Notes under the pieces: generated by a model
Database searches by the model: none
What the model was told of the DNA's origin: nothing
What the model saw: the letters and a program-made list of their open reading frames with translations, nothing else
Part shown: in pieces, positions 43,721 to 51,676 of the stretch
How the letters are laid out: each line of letters opens with the position of its first letter
Numbering within the stretch: the first letter of the stretch is position 1
Translations under genes and position numbers: made by a program
Origin: an uncultured Ruminiclostridium sp.
GTDB taxonomy: Bacteria; Bacillota; Clostridia; Oscillospirales; Ruminococcaceae
Length of the DNA: 64,000 bases
Direction of reading: 5' to 3'
Assembly: GCA_947629925.1 (NCBI GenBank)
Contig: CANRFO010000006.1
Location: 62,001 to 126,000, forward strand

Positions 43721-44948
43721 AAAAAACAAAACGCCGCCTCTGTCACCGAAGCAGGAAAAGGTACTTTCCCTGCTGCGAAACGGAGGGCTGAAAAGACTTA
43801 ATATATTCGAGGGAAGCGTTCGTTCGGGAAAAACGTACGTTTCCCTTATTTTATGGGGCTTCTGGGTAGCGGTCAGGGGCGAGGGGCATTACCTTATGGC
43901 GGGGAAGACCCTCTGCTCCGTGAGGCGGAACCTTCTGGAGCCGCTCACCGAGATATTCGGGGAGGAAAACGTGCGCTATTCCGTTTCGGGAAAGGAAGCG
44001 TCGCTGTTCGGCATAAAGATACACCTTGAAGGCTGCGCCGACAGCAGGGCGGAGGGGCGCATAAGAGGCATGACCCTTGACGGGGCTTACTGCGACGAGC
44101 TGACTCTTTTCAATCAGGATTTTTTCAAAATGCTGCTGTCAAGGCTCTCAGCAAAAGGAGCAAAGCTTTTCGCCACCACCAACCCCGACCACCCCTGCCA
44201 CTGGCTCAAAACGGATTTTCTTGACCGTAAAGAGCTTGACCTGCTGGATATGCACTTCACTCTTGACGACAACCCCTATCTGGACCCCGACTATGTAAAA
44301 GCCCTTAGATCTGAATACAAAGGCGTTTACTATGACAGGTACATCTTAGGGAAATGGGTCGCCGCCGAGGGCAGCATCTACACCGATTTCACCGACGAAA
44401 TGATAATGTCGGAGGAGGAAACCAAGGAAGCGGAGGAACGCTGCGTATTCAAGACCGCAGGGGTGGATTTCGGCGGGAACCGCTCTGCAAGCGCGTTCGT
44501 ACTGGTCGGCTTTGACAAGGGCTACGACACGCTTTATATTCTGGACGAGTTTTACGACAGCGAGGGCAGCTCCGCAGAAACGCTCATAGAGGCGTTCGGA
44601 ATCATCTCACGCCGCTGGAATGAGGACAAAAAGCTTCGGGCGGTTTACTGCGACAGCGCGGAGCAGCTTCTTGTGAAAAGCTTCCGTCAGGCGGCGGAGA
44701 TACCTGTGAAAAATGCCCTTAAATCCTCTATAAACGGCAGGATAAGAATGTTCTGCCGTCTTATGGCAGGAGGAAGATTTAAAGTGAGCTGCCGCTGTGA
44801 AAAGCTGATAAGGGCGATAAAAACAGCGGTCTGGGACAGCGGCTCTCTCTGCGACAGCAGGCTCGACAACGGGACCACCAACATCGACTCCCTCGACGCG
44901 ATGGAGTACGCGGCGGAGCGGTTCGAGCGGGAGCTGTTCAGGTTCTGA
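43704..44948 (+). CDS. Phage terminase large subunit
   Basis: The DNA-packaging motor, 414 residues. The N-terminal ATPase has Walker A FEGSVRSGKTYVSL, Walker B GAYCDELTLF and the coupling motif FATTNPDHP. The C-terminal RNase H-like nuclease has TAGVDFGGNRSASAFVLVG, VYCDSAEQLLVKSF and NIDSLDAMEYA with the three metal-binding Asp. All catalytic residues are present, so packaging and cutting ability appear intact. It resembles PBSX/SPP1-type terminases. The protein is a usable candidate to tell headful from cos packaging by phylogeny. Confidence 0.93.
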   Translation: MTKMNEKNKTPPLSPKQEKVLSLLRNGGLKRLNIFEGSVRSGKTYVSLILWGFWVAVRGEGHYLMAGKTLCSVRRNLLEPLTEIFGEENVRYSVSGKEASLFGIKIHLEGCADSRAEGRIRGMTLDGAYCDELTLFNQDFFKMLLSRLSAKGAKLFATTNPDHPCHWLKTDFLDRKELDLLDMHFTLDDNPYLDPDYVKALRSEYKGVYYDRYILGKWVAAEGSIYTDFTDEMIMSEEETKEAEERCVFKTAGVDFGGNRSASAFVLVGFDKGYDTLYILDEFYDSEGSSAETLIEAFGIISRRWNEDKKLRAVYCDSAEQLLVKSFRQAAEIPVKNALKSSINGRIRMFCRLMAGGRFKVSCRCEKLIRAIKTAVWDSGSLCDSRLDNGTTNIDSLDAMEYAAERFERELFRF

Positions 44949-45025
44949 GACGGCGTTCGTTAAATCGGGGATAACTTGCGGCGTAAAGACGGAATATCCC
45001 CTTATTGACAAATCAGGAGGTAAAA

Positions 45026-46405
45026 ATGACCATCAGAAACATTCTTTCAAAAGCGGTTTTCCGAGGGAAAAATCCGCCGTTTGAGGCGGACGACAGCGTC
45101 CGCTCACACCTGCTGGAGCGGGTGGAGCTGTGGCAGAACATCTACGACGGGGAAAGCCCGTGGCGCTACGCGAGAAAAGGCGGGCTTGACGGCGGGTACC
45201 GAAGGGTAAGGTCGGTATCCGCGGCAAAAGCCCTTTGCAGCGAGCTTTCCGCCCTGTGCTTCTCGCAGCAGATGGACCTTCGCTTCAGCGATGAAAAGAC
45301 CGCGGAGTTCGTCCGCGGCGTGCTTCAGGACAACGCCTTCTGGAGCTGCTTCCCGCTGTTTCTGGAGAAAATGTTCGCCTTGGGCGGCGGGGTGATAAAA
45401 GTCTACTGCGAGGGTGAAAAGATCCGTCTGGACTATGTTCAGGCGCAGGGCTTTATCCCCACTCAGTACGACGAAAAGGGCGTTTACGGCGGAACGATCT
45501 TTTCCTCCTCATCAAAGGACGGAGAGGATTATCTTCTCGCTGAAACGCACAGCAGGACGGATTCGGGCTTCGTTGTGAAGAACAGGCTTTTCAAGCGCTT
45601 CAAGAACGGTGATTACAAAGAGGTCGAGCTGTCCGAGCTGTATCCCGACCTTGAGGCAGAGACAGCCATAAACGGGCTTCAGAAGCCGCTTTTCGTGTAT
45701 TTTCGCCCTGCCTGCTCAGGAAGCGGCGTTCTGGGAAGCTCGGTATTTGCTCATGCGGCGGACACCCTTGAAAGTCTGGACATCGTGTTTGACAGCCTTC
45801 AAAGGGAGTTCATCTTAGGCAAGAAGCGCATAATCGTTCCCACCTCCGCCCTTCGCGGCGAATACGGCAGGGACGGAAAGCTCCACAAGTATTTTGACGA
45901 GCAGGACGAGGTGTATCAGGCGTTTTCCCCCGACGACAAGGAGGAGCTGAAAATATACGACAACAGCGCCCAGCTCAGGGTCAGCGAGCATATAGAGGCT
46001 TTGGAACAGCTTCTTGACCTGCTTTGTATGCAGACGGGGCTGTCGGCGGGAAGCCTTTCCTACCACAGCTCCACCGCAAGCACCGCCACCGAGGTGGTCG
46101 CCCGCAACGACAAGACCTTCCGCACCAAGACCGCCCATCAGCAGCTTATACGGGAGGGACTTCTTCAGGTGCTGGAAAATATCGTGCTGCTAGCGGCGGC
46201 AACAGGAAAGCTCCCCTGCAAGGCGGCGGAGGATAAGCCCGTCATCACCTTCCCCGACAGCGTTTCCCGCGACAACAGCTCAAAAATAGACAACGCGGTG
46301 AAGCTGCTGAACGCGGGCGTTATCGACAAGAACAAGGCTCTGGCGGAAATATACGGACTTTCCGACAGCGAGATACAGACAAAGGAGGAAGAAGAAAATG
46401 TTTGA
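45026..46405 (+). CDS. Phage portal protein (SPP1 Gp6-like)
   Basis: Dodecameric ring at the capsid vertex through which DNA passes. The 459-residue protein begins MTIRNILSKAVFRGKN behind AGGAGG, shows the portal wing (LWQNIYDGESPWRY), a central beta region (GFIPTQYDEKGVYGG), and a long helical crown/stem (EHIEALEQLLDLLCMQTGLSAGSLSYHSS with TATEVVARNDKTFRT). The motif in which a Ser/Thr-rich segment is followed by ATEV is typical of Gram-positive phage portals. It lies 77 bases after the terminase and overlaps the next gene by eight bases. Confidence 0.88.
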   Translation: MTIRNILSKAVFRGKNPPFEADDSVRSHLLERVELWQNIYDGESPWRYARKGGLDGGYRRVRSVSAAKALCSELSALCFSQQMDLRFSDEKTAEFVRGVLQDNAFWSCFPLFLEKMFALGGGVIKVYCEGEKIRLDYVQAQGFIPTQYDEKGVYGGTIFSSSSKDGEDYLLAETHSRTDSGFVVKNRLFKRFKNGDYKEVELSELYPDLEAETAINGLQKPLFVYFRPACSGSGVLGSSVFAHAADTLESLDIVFDSLQREFILGKKRIIVPTSALRGEYGRDGKLHKYFDEQDEVYQAFSPDDKEELKIYDNSAQLRVSEHIEALEQLLDLLCMQTGLSAGSLSYHSSTASTATEVVARNDKTFRTKTAHQQLIREGLLQVLENIVLLAAATGKLPCKAAEDKPVITFPDSVSRDNSSKIDNAVKLLNAGVIDKNKALAEIYGLSDSEIQTKEEEENV

Positions 46406-46670
46406 CGAAGAAATAAAAGAGGAGTTTGAAGCGCCTGCGCAGGAGCAGCCGCAGACCGACGCGCCTCAGAACGAGAAAAACAAGGAAAACGAGTGCAGCT
46501 GCACCTGCGAGCTTGCGGAGATAAAGGAAAAGCTTTCGGCGCTTGCCGCCGAGAACAAGGCGCTGAAGGAGGAGCTGGAGGCGTTTAAAAAGCTTCCCCG
46601 CTTCAGCGTTAAGACTTCCCCGGAGGACAGCGGCGCAGACGCCATAAAAAAGATCTTCAGGAAGAGATGA
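46398..46670 (+). CDS. Scaffold-like coiled-coil protein
   Basis: A 90-residue acidic protein: disordered Gln/Pro/Asp/Glu N terminus, a Cys cluster (ENECSCTCELAE), a leucine-heptad coiled coil (IKEKLSALAAENKALKEELEAF) and a basic C-terminal helix (ADAIKKIFRKR). Placement between portal and capsid, the coiled coil and the basic tail fit a very short scaffolding protein, whose basic end binds the capsid. No head protease is encoded next to it. Confidence 0.7.
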   Translation: MFDEEIKEEFEAPAQEQPQTDAPQNEKNKENECSCTCELAEIKEKLSALAAENKALKEELEAFKKLPRFSVKTSPEDSGADAIKKIFRKR

Positions 46671-46738
46671 ACCATGGTTCCCAAAGCGGCAGCTTTGAGA
46701 TAAAAACGGCAGTTCAACTGCCCGAAAGGAGAAAAGAC

Positions 46739-47638
46739 ATGACCAACACAAACGAGTACGCCAAGCTCTTTCAGGGAGAGCTTGACCGTCAGATCACCGA
46801 GAGCGCTACCTCAGGCTGGATGGAGGACAACGCGGAGCAGGCGGTTTACGCCGGCGGCAAGGAGATAAAGCTCCCTGCGCTGTCCATGCAGGGTCTGGGG
46901 GACTACGACCGCGAGGAAGGCTACACAGGCGGCGCAGTGACCTTCAGCTATCAGACGTTCACCATGAGCCAGGACAGAGGCAGACGCTTCCGCCTTGACG
47001 CCATGGACGTGACTGAGGCGGATTTTCAGGTGACTGCCGCCAAGGTAGCGGAGGAGTTCCAAAGGAAAAAGGTCATCCCCGAGATCGACGCTTACCGTTA
47101 TTCCGTTCTTGCGGGAAAGGCGAAGATAACCGACAGCTACACTCCCGACGCCGCCACCGTTTACGGCAAGCTTCTTGACCAGCTTGGAAAGGTGTACGAC
47201 ATCACAGGCGGCGAGATCCCTATCGTCATCACCATGTCAAGACCCGTTTACGACCTGCTTATGAACAGCGGCGAGATAAACAGGACCCTTGAGACCACAT
47301 CATTCGGTCAGGGCGAGCTTACCGTTGAGGTGAAATCCATCAACGGCGCGGCGATCATTCCCGTTCCCAGCGCCAGAATGAAGAGCAGCTACACCTTCTC
47401 CGCAGACGGAGACGGCGGCTTTGCTCCTGCTGAGGACGCAAAGGGCATAAACTGGATAATCTGCCCCAAGACCGCTCCCGTTGCAGTTTCAAGGACGGAC
47501 AAGGTGAAGATAGTTCCTCCCGAACAGAATCAGTTTGCCGACGCGTGGGACATCGATTACAGAAAGTACCACGACCTGTTCGTAGGCGACGAGGCTGCAA
47601 AAGCCATCGCCGTATCCATGGAACCCGAAGCCGTTTAA
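46739..47638 (+). CDS. Major capsid protein
   Basis: A 299-residue protein that starts MTNTNEYAKLFQGELDRQIT behind AAAGGAG. It has the spine-helix like region (EAEFQVTAAKVAEEFQ-type, here ADFQVTAAKVAEEFQRKKVIPEIDAYRYSVL) and P-domain strands expected for an HK97 fold, and lacks the roughly 100-residue N-terminal delta domain. The internal start is chosen because the longer frame has no ribosome site. It is the only gene in the cluster of suitable size at the expected place. Confidence 0.85.
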   Translation: MTNTNEYAKLFQGELDRQITESATSGWMEDNAEQAVYAGGKEIKLPALSMQGLGDYDREEGYTGGAVTFSYQTFTMSQDRGRRFRLDAMDVTEADFQVTAAKVAEEFQRKKVIPEIDAYRYSVLAGKAKITDSYTPDAATVYGKLLDQLGKVYDITGGEIPIVITMSRPVYDLLMNSGEINRTLETTSFGQGELTVEVKSINGAAIIPVPSARMKSSYTFSADGDGGFAPAEDAKGINWIICPKTAPVAVSRTDKVKIVPPEQNQFADAWDIDYRKYHDLFVGDEAAKAIAVSMEPEAV

Positions 47639-47696
47639 GCTCGGATCACAGACGGGCGGGAAACGGGAGGGAAAACAGAAGAAAGGGGAGAGAGAA

Positions 47697-48047
47697 ATGA
47701 TCCTGACAACGGAGGAATACAACGCGCGGGGCTTTCAGGGCGGCGAGAACGAAGCGGAGTGTGAAAAGGCGCTGACGCGGGCGGAAAAGCTGATAGATAT
47801 TCTCACAGGCGGAAAGTGCGGCGATAAAAACCTGAACGATGAGCAGCTGGAAAATCTGAAGTACGCCGTCGGCGCTCAGGCAGAAAAAATACTGCTTTGC
47901 GGAGGTCAGCCCGTTTCGGGAAGAACGGTCATAGGAGATTTTTCCTACACCGACGAGGGAGAAAAGGGCGAAAGCATATGCCCTCTCGCGATGACGGTAC
48001 TGAAGCTGGCGGGACTTTACTGCTCCGCCGTAAAAAGCATACGATAA
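47697..48047 (+). CDS. Head-tail connector protein
   Basis: A 116-residue, mostly helical protein (TTEEYNARGF, EAECEKALTRAEKLIDILTGGK, LKYAVGAQAEKIL, CPLAMTVLKLAGLYC) of the Gp6/Gp15 adaptor type that forms a ring beneath the portal. The pattern of an N-terminal EY-x-x-x-GF followed by four helices is typical in this position of Gram-positive siphophages. It lies 58 bases after the capsid gene. Confidence 0.78.
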   Translation: MILTTEEYNARGFQGGENEAECEKALTRAEKLIDILTGGKCGDKNLNDEQLENLKYAVGAQAEKILLCGGQPVSGRTVIGDFSYTDEGEKGESICPLAMTVLKLAGLYCSAVKSIR

Positions 48048-48064
48048 GGAAAGGAGCCGCAAAG

Positions 48065-48397
48065 ATGAATATTATCCCTATCCCCTCACGGCTTCTTACC
48101 GACAGCGCCGTGCTGCTCGTTCCCGACGGAAAGGACGTTTTCGGGGACAGGTACAAAGAGGTGAAGCTGGAAAAGGTCCGTATCTGCTTTGAGAAAAAAG
48201 TTCGCCTGAGCAGTCACAACACGGTGGACACAGGCGGCGGCACTCTTTATTTCGACTGCATGAACTCCCTCCCCGCAGGGACGGAGTTTGACACAAAGAT
48301 GAAGCTCAGGATAGGAGAAAACCGTTTCCGCATCGCCGCCGCCAAGGCGGTAAAGGCGGAAAGCGGCGTTCACCATTGGGAGCTTATCTTTATATGA
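48065..48397 (+). CDS. Minor capsid protein 1 (head closure)
   Basis: A 110-residue beta-rich protein, MNIIPIPSRLLTDSAVLLVP start, with GKDVFGDRYKEVKLEKVRI and a C-terminal HHWELIFI. It fits the Minor_capsid_1 family, a head-closure (SPP1 Gp16-like) component. The start follows AAAGGAG. It overlaps the next gene's longer reading. Part of the conserved run of minor capsid 1, 2, 3. Confidence 0.78.
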   Translation: MNIIPIPSRLLTDSAVLLVPDGKDVFGDRYKEVKLEKVRICFEKKVRLSSHNTVDTGGGTLYFDCMNSLPAGTEFDTKMKLRIGENRFRIAAAKAVKAESGVHHWELIFI

Positions 48398-48414
48398 GTC
48401 GGGGAGCTGATGAA

Positions 48415-48744
48415 ATGGACGTAGTGAAAGTGAACGCCGACCTCGGTCTTACCTGCGGGGAAATACTCAAAAAGGCGGCTTCGGCGCAGGTAAAAGTGAC
48501 CGAAGCGGCTTTTCGGGACTGCACAAAATATTGCAAAAAGGATACGGGCAGACTTATGGAAAGCGGACAAACCAAGCCTTCAAGCGGCATAATGACATGG
48601 AACACCGAGTACGCTAGACGAGCCTACTACACGGGTGCGCCCGACAAAAGCAAGAACCCTTATGCCTCTCTCATGTGGGCGCACAAGGCGGCGGAGGTAA
48701 ATCGGGAAAGGTGGAAAGCCATCGTGGAAAAGGAGCTTTTATGA
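48415..48744 (+). CDS. Minor capsid protein 2
   Basis: A 109-residue protein starting MDVVKVNADLGLTCGEILKK, then a helix ending in DCTKYCKKDTGRLMESG, the pattern of the HK97 Gp10-like/Minor_capsid_2 family in which a K-x-x-T-G-x-L turn is central. I set the start at the ATG behind CGGGGAGC; an ATG at 48394 overlapping the previous stop is an alternative. It overlaps minor capsid 3 by four bases. Confidence 0.77.
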   Translation: MDVVKVNADLGLTCGEILKKAASAQVKVTEAAFRDCTKYCKKDTGRLMESGQTKPSSGIMTWNTEYARRAYYTGAPDKSKNPYASLMWAHKAAEVNRERWKAIVEKELL

Positions 48745-49121
48745 TAGATGAAACAACTCTTATAAGGGAGCTTACGCAGGCGCTTTCAGCCGTCACTTCC
48801 CTTACCGTTTCCGCCGACAGAGCCGACGGGGAATGTATGACGCTGCGGCTTGGCGGCGGCGAGGACGGGGAGAGATTTCTGGACGGCGGACGGCGTCGGG
48901 TGATACCCCTTCTTATCCTCACAAAGAGCATTGACGGAGAAAAAGCTCTTTCCGACATTTGCAAAGCCGTTGAGCTGCTGGAAGCGGAGCCGCCCCGAAG
49001 CGTGCTTCAGGCGGTCATCACCTCTTATCCCCAACTTGTTGACAGGGGCGAGGACGGGGCGATCTATGAGGCGCAGGCGGAGCTTTCCTGCTATGAAGAA
49101 GGAACAAGGAGGATTTTATGA
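48741..49121 (+). CDS. Minor capsid protein 3 (tail terminator-like)
   Basis: A 126-residue alpha/beta protein (MIDETTLIRELTQALS start; DGGRRRVIPLLILTKS strand; AVELLEAE helix; ELSCYEEGTRRIL end) of the Minor_capsid_3 type, related in fold to tail terminators that close the end of the tail tube. It starts in the stop codon of the preceding gene (ATGA) behind AAGGAG, and its own stop overlaps the tail tube start, so four genes in a row are coupled. Confidence 0.76.
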   Translation: MIDETTLIRELTQALSAVTSLTVSADRADGECMTLRLGGGEDGERFLDGGRRRVIPLLILTKSIDGEKALSDICKAVELLEAEPPRSVLQAVITSYPQLVDRGEDGAIYEAQAELSCYEEGTRRIL

Positions 49122-49552
49122 TTCTTTTAAACAACGAGATAAAAGCTTATCTCATGATCGGCGGGAGCGACGAAGCGCCTGTCTGGGGCGACCTTGGCAA
49201 GGCGTTCAAGTCGGTGACGCAAAGTCTGGGCGAGAGCAAATACACCGCCTCTTACCTTGCGGACGGCGGATTTTCCTCCAGCGAGGTAACGGGACTGAGC
49301 TTTCAGTTGACTCTTACAGGCGACTATATCAAGAAAGACCCCGTTATAAAGTATATTTTTTCGGAAAATGTGGTCTACGGCGTGGGCGAGGCGCGCAAAA
49401 GCAAGCTGAAGCTGGTCCGTGACGGCACCGAGATACAGTGGGGCGTCACCCTGACAAAAATATCCGAGGACGGCGGCGACGCCAACGAGCCTGACGAGGT
49501 GACGCTGGAGCTTTCAGGCAACGGAAGACCGACGGTGTCCGCTGCCGAATGA
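49118..49552 (+). CDS. Major tail (tube) protein
   Basis: A 144-residue beta-rich protein starting MILLNNEIKAYLMIGGSDEAP. Alternating strands such as EVTGLSFQLTLTGDYIKKDPVIKYIF and KSKLKLVRDGTEIQWGVTLTKIS fit the tube-protein fold, and the position between tail terminator and Gp15-region genes is right. It would stack in hexamers to form the tail tube. Assigned by fold pattern and order; overlaps minor capsid 3 by four bases. Confidence 0.78.
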   Translation: MILLNNEIKAYLMIGGSDEAPVWGDLGKAFKSVTQSLGESKYTASYLADGGFSSSEVTGLSFQLTLTGDYIKKDPVIKYIFSENVVYGVGEARKSKLKLVRDGTEIQWGVTLTKISEDGGDANEPDEVTLELSGNGRPTVSAAE

Positions 49553-49578
49553 TAAAAACAGGGAAAGGAAAGACCTGA

Positions 49579-49908
49579 ATGAAGCTTAAACGAAGCGTTT
49601 TCACCCAAAGGCTCACTCTCGGCAAAAAGCGGCTGAAGGTGAAGATAGACGGGGAAAAAGCCATAGTCTGCCTCACCGAAGCGGCAAGGGAGGTCAGCGG
49701 CGGAGCTGACCCCGCCGCCGTCGCCGCCCAACTTTTCACCGATATTTTCGGCGTTGAGGCGGCGAGAGAGATACTTGCTTTTTACGGCGGGAAAAAGGGC
49801 GAAGCGGCGCAGCGCCTTCTTCCCCTTCTTCTGGGCAGGGTGCTGAAAAAGGCGGCGCGCTGTGAAAAGATAAAGCAAAAGGCAAGAGCGAAGGCGCTCA
49901 TATCTTAG
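49579..49908 (+). CDS. Probable tail assembly chaperone
   Basis: A 109-residue basic protein: two N-terminal strands (LTLGKKRLKVKIDGEKAIVCLTEAAREV) then helices ending in a Lys/Arg-rich tail (KKAARCEKIKQKARAKALIS). It lies between the tube and Gp15 genes, where tail chaperones are found. I saw no slippery sequence for the ribosomal frameshift that usually joins the two chaperone frames. Confidence 0.55.
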   Translation: MKLKRSVFTQRLTLGKKRLKVKIDGEKAIVCLTEAAREVSGGADPAAVAAQLFTDIFGVEAAREILAFYGGKKGEAAQRLLPLLLGRVLKKAARCEKIKQKARAKALIS

Positions 49909-49931
49909 GCGGACCGCGGACGGAGGGAACA

Positions 49932-50540
49932 ATGCAGACAAGGCTTTGGAAATATTTCGGGAAAGGGCTTCCCCCTTGTAAAGCAGGCGGCTTTAAGGCC
50001 GACCCGCGAAGCGGCAGGGTGCTTCGGGCGCTTGCCGTTATAGAGGACGGAGAGCTTTCTCCCCGCGTAAAGACAGATTTCGGGCTGAAGCTTCTTCTCA
50101 AGCCGTTTTCGCGGTTCAGGGCGGCGTTCCTGCCCTATGAAAAGCGCCGTGAGCTTCTTGATAAGATCCTGACTGCGCTTTGCGGAAAAGGCGGCAAGGG
50201 CGGCAAAAGGATAATTTCCTTTACGGCGGACAGCGGGCTTATTTACACCGCTTTGCTCCTGTGCTACGGGATAGACCTTTTAAAAAAGGACGTGGATTTC
50301 AGGCTTCTTCCCTGCCTTATCGGGGGCATTGATGAAAGCACGCGGCTTTACCGCGTGATGGAGATACGCGCCGCGGAGATACCGCCGCTGAACAATGCCG
50401 ACGGCGAGTATGTAAGACAGCTCATGAAGCTTAAAGCGGCGTATGCCCTTGATGAGGACGACAGCTTCAGCGGCGGCATGAACAGGCTTTTTGACAGCAT
50501 ATCGGGCGGCGTCGGACCGCCACGGGAAAGGAGCCGTTAA
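49932..50540 (+). CDS. Phage Gp15-family protein (second chaperone position)
   Basis: A 202-residue helical protein with VDFRLLPCLIGGIDESTRLYRVMEIRAAEIPPLNNADGEYV in the C-terminal half, the recognisable Gp15 pattern of Listeria/Lactobacillus-type siphophages (an F-x-x-L followed by T-x-L-x-x-V-x-x-I-R). Gp15 genes always precede the tape measure. The stop overlaps the tape-measure start by one base. Confidence 0.78.
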   Translation: MQTRLWKYFGKGLPPCKAGGFKADPRSGRVLRALAVIEDGELSPRVKTDFGLKLLLKPFSRFRAAFLPYEKRRELLDKILTALCGKGGKGGKRIISFTADSGLIYTALLLCYGIDLLKKDVDFRLLPCLIGGIDESTRLYRVMEIRAAEIPPLNNADGEYVRQLMKLKAAYALDEDDSFSGGMNRLFDSISGGVGPPRERSR

Positions 50541-51301
50541 TGGACGGACAAATAGTTTATCAGGTGAGGGTGGACAGCAGTAATGTGGCTTCTGACCTTG
50601 AGGCGGCAGGGTCAAAGATAAACAGCGGCACATCAACGCTCATAACCATCGGACAACAGGCTGCTCAGCGCATAGGAAGCGCTCTCACCTCTTTTTTCGG
50701 CGCTCAGGATTCGGCGATGACGCAGATGCTGTCGTCGCTGACCTCAGGCTTCACAGCCCTTTCGGGGAGCGCAGGCGGAGCGGCGACCGCGCTGGCGCCG
50801 CTCACGGCGGGGATACGGACGCTTCTTGCTTTGGACCTTAACAAGCTGTTATCCTTTTTTTCTCAGGTCTCGTCTATCGAGCTTGGAACAGCGGCGGCAA
50901 ATTCGGTGGCGGCGGGAGCGGCTTCGGTGCTTTCTGCGGCGGCGGCAAAGAAAAACAGCGTAACATCATCGGGCGGCGGAAAGACCACCGTCGCCCGTTA
51001 CAGAAAGGGCGCCGAGTATATCGAAAGGGACAAGCTTGCCTTCCTGCACAGGGGAGAGGCGGTGCTGACCGCGGCGGAAAACGAAAGTTTCCGCGCCATG
51101 GGCGGACTTGAGGGAGTGGCTATGGCGGCCGCAGGACGCCCTGCGTATGCGGCGCAGACGGCTGCCGTTCCCGCCGCTTCTTCCCCACAAAATCAGAACG
51201 TAAACGTAACAGTGGAGCTGGACGGCTATCAGATGGCAAAGGTGATGGCGACCGCCACAAACGACCTTAACCGCCAGCTTAATACCAGAGTCATAAAGTG
51301 A
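50540..51301 (+). CDS. Very short tail tape-measure-like protein
   Basis: A 253-residue protein. The N terminus (MDGQIVYQVRVDSSNVASDLEAAGSK) has the beginning usual for tape measures of Gram-positive siphophages; a hydrophobic Ala/Gly/Leu segment (GGAATALAPLTAGIRTLLALDL) follows, and the end (EYIERDKLAFLHRGEAVLTAAENESF, then VTVELDGYQMAKVMATATNDLNRQLNTRV) matches tape-measure C termini. The long helical repeat region, often 500-1,500 residues, is missing while both ends remain. At about 0.15 nm per residue the tail would be under 40 nm. No transglycosylase or peptidase domain is present. Confidence 0.78.
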   Translation: MDGQIVYQVRVDSSNVASDLEAAGSKINSGTSTLITIGQQAAQRIGSALTSFFGAQDSAMTQMLSSLTSGFTALSGSAGGAATALAPLTAGIRTLLALDLNKLLSFFSQVSSIELGTAAANSVAAGAASVLSAAAAKKNSVTSSGGGKTTVARYRKGAEYIERDKLAFLHRGEAVLTAAENESFRAMGGLEGVAMAAAGRPAYAAQTAAVPAASSPQNQNVNVTVELDGYQMAKVMATATNDLNRQLNTRVIK

Positions 51302-51314
51302 GGAGGGACAGTCC

Positions 51315-51671
51315 ATGACAAGCGAACTTTACTTCGGGGAGCTTAAAGTTCCCGCGCTTCTCGGCTATTCGGCGGACAGGGACTGCCGCAAAATAAAAAA
51401 AGAGTATAACGCCAACGGCGATATGCTCATAGATATGGTGGCAAGGAAGCTGACGCTGACGGTAAAGCTGGGACGGCTCACGGCACAGGAGATGAAGGAG
51501 CTCCAGACCGCCACGCAGCCTGTGTTCTTCCCCGTCACCTTTTTTGACCCCATGAAAGGCGAGACCGTCACCGCTCAGTTCCACCTTTCGGAACAGCCCG
51601 CGGAGCTTGCCTCGGTGGTTGGGGGAGCGCCGAGGTTTGAGGAGCTTAAACTGGTGCTGGAGGAAAAGTAG
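51315..51671 (+). CDS. Small tail protein (distal-tail position)
   Basis: A 118-residue beta-rich protein, MTSELYFGELKVPALLGYSAD start, with MLIDMVARKLTLTVKLGRLTAQEMKELQTA and FFDPMKGETVTAQFHLSEQPA. It lies where a distal tail or tail-completion protein is expected. The strand-turn pattern recalls small phage proteins that decorate the tape-measure end; I do not recognise the family. Start follows GGAGGGAC; five bases separate it from the next gene. Confidence 0.65.
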   Translation: MTSELYFGELKVPALLGYSADRDCRKIKKEYNANGDMLIDMVARKLTLTVKLGRLTAQEMKELQTATQPVFFPVTFFDPMKGETVTAQFHLSEQPAELASVVGGAPRFEELKLVLEEK

Positions 51672-51676
51672 CGGAT

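Noticed and set aside
49552-49932. Programmed frameshift joining the two tail chaperone frames
   Set aside because: No slippery heptamer near the stop of the first frame, and the second gene has its own start.
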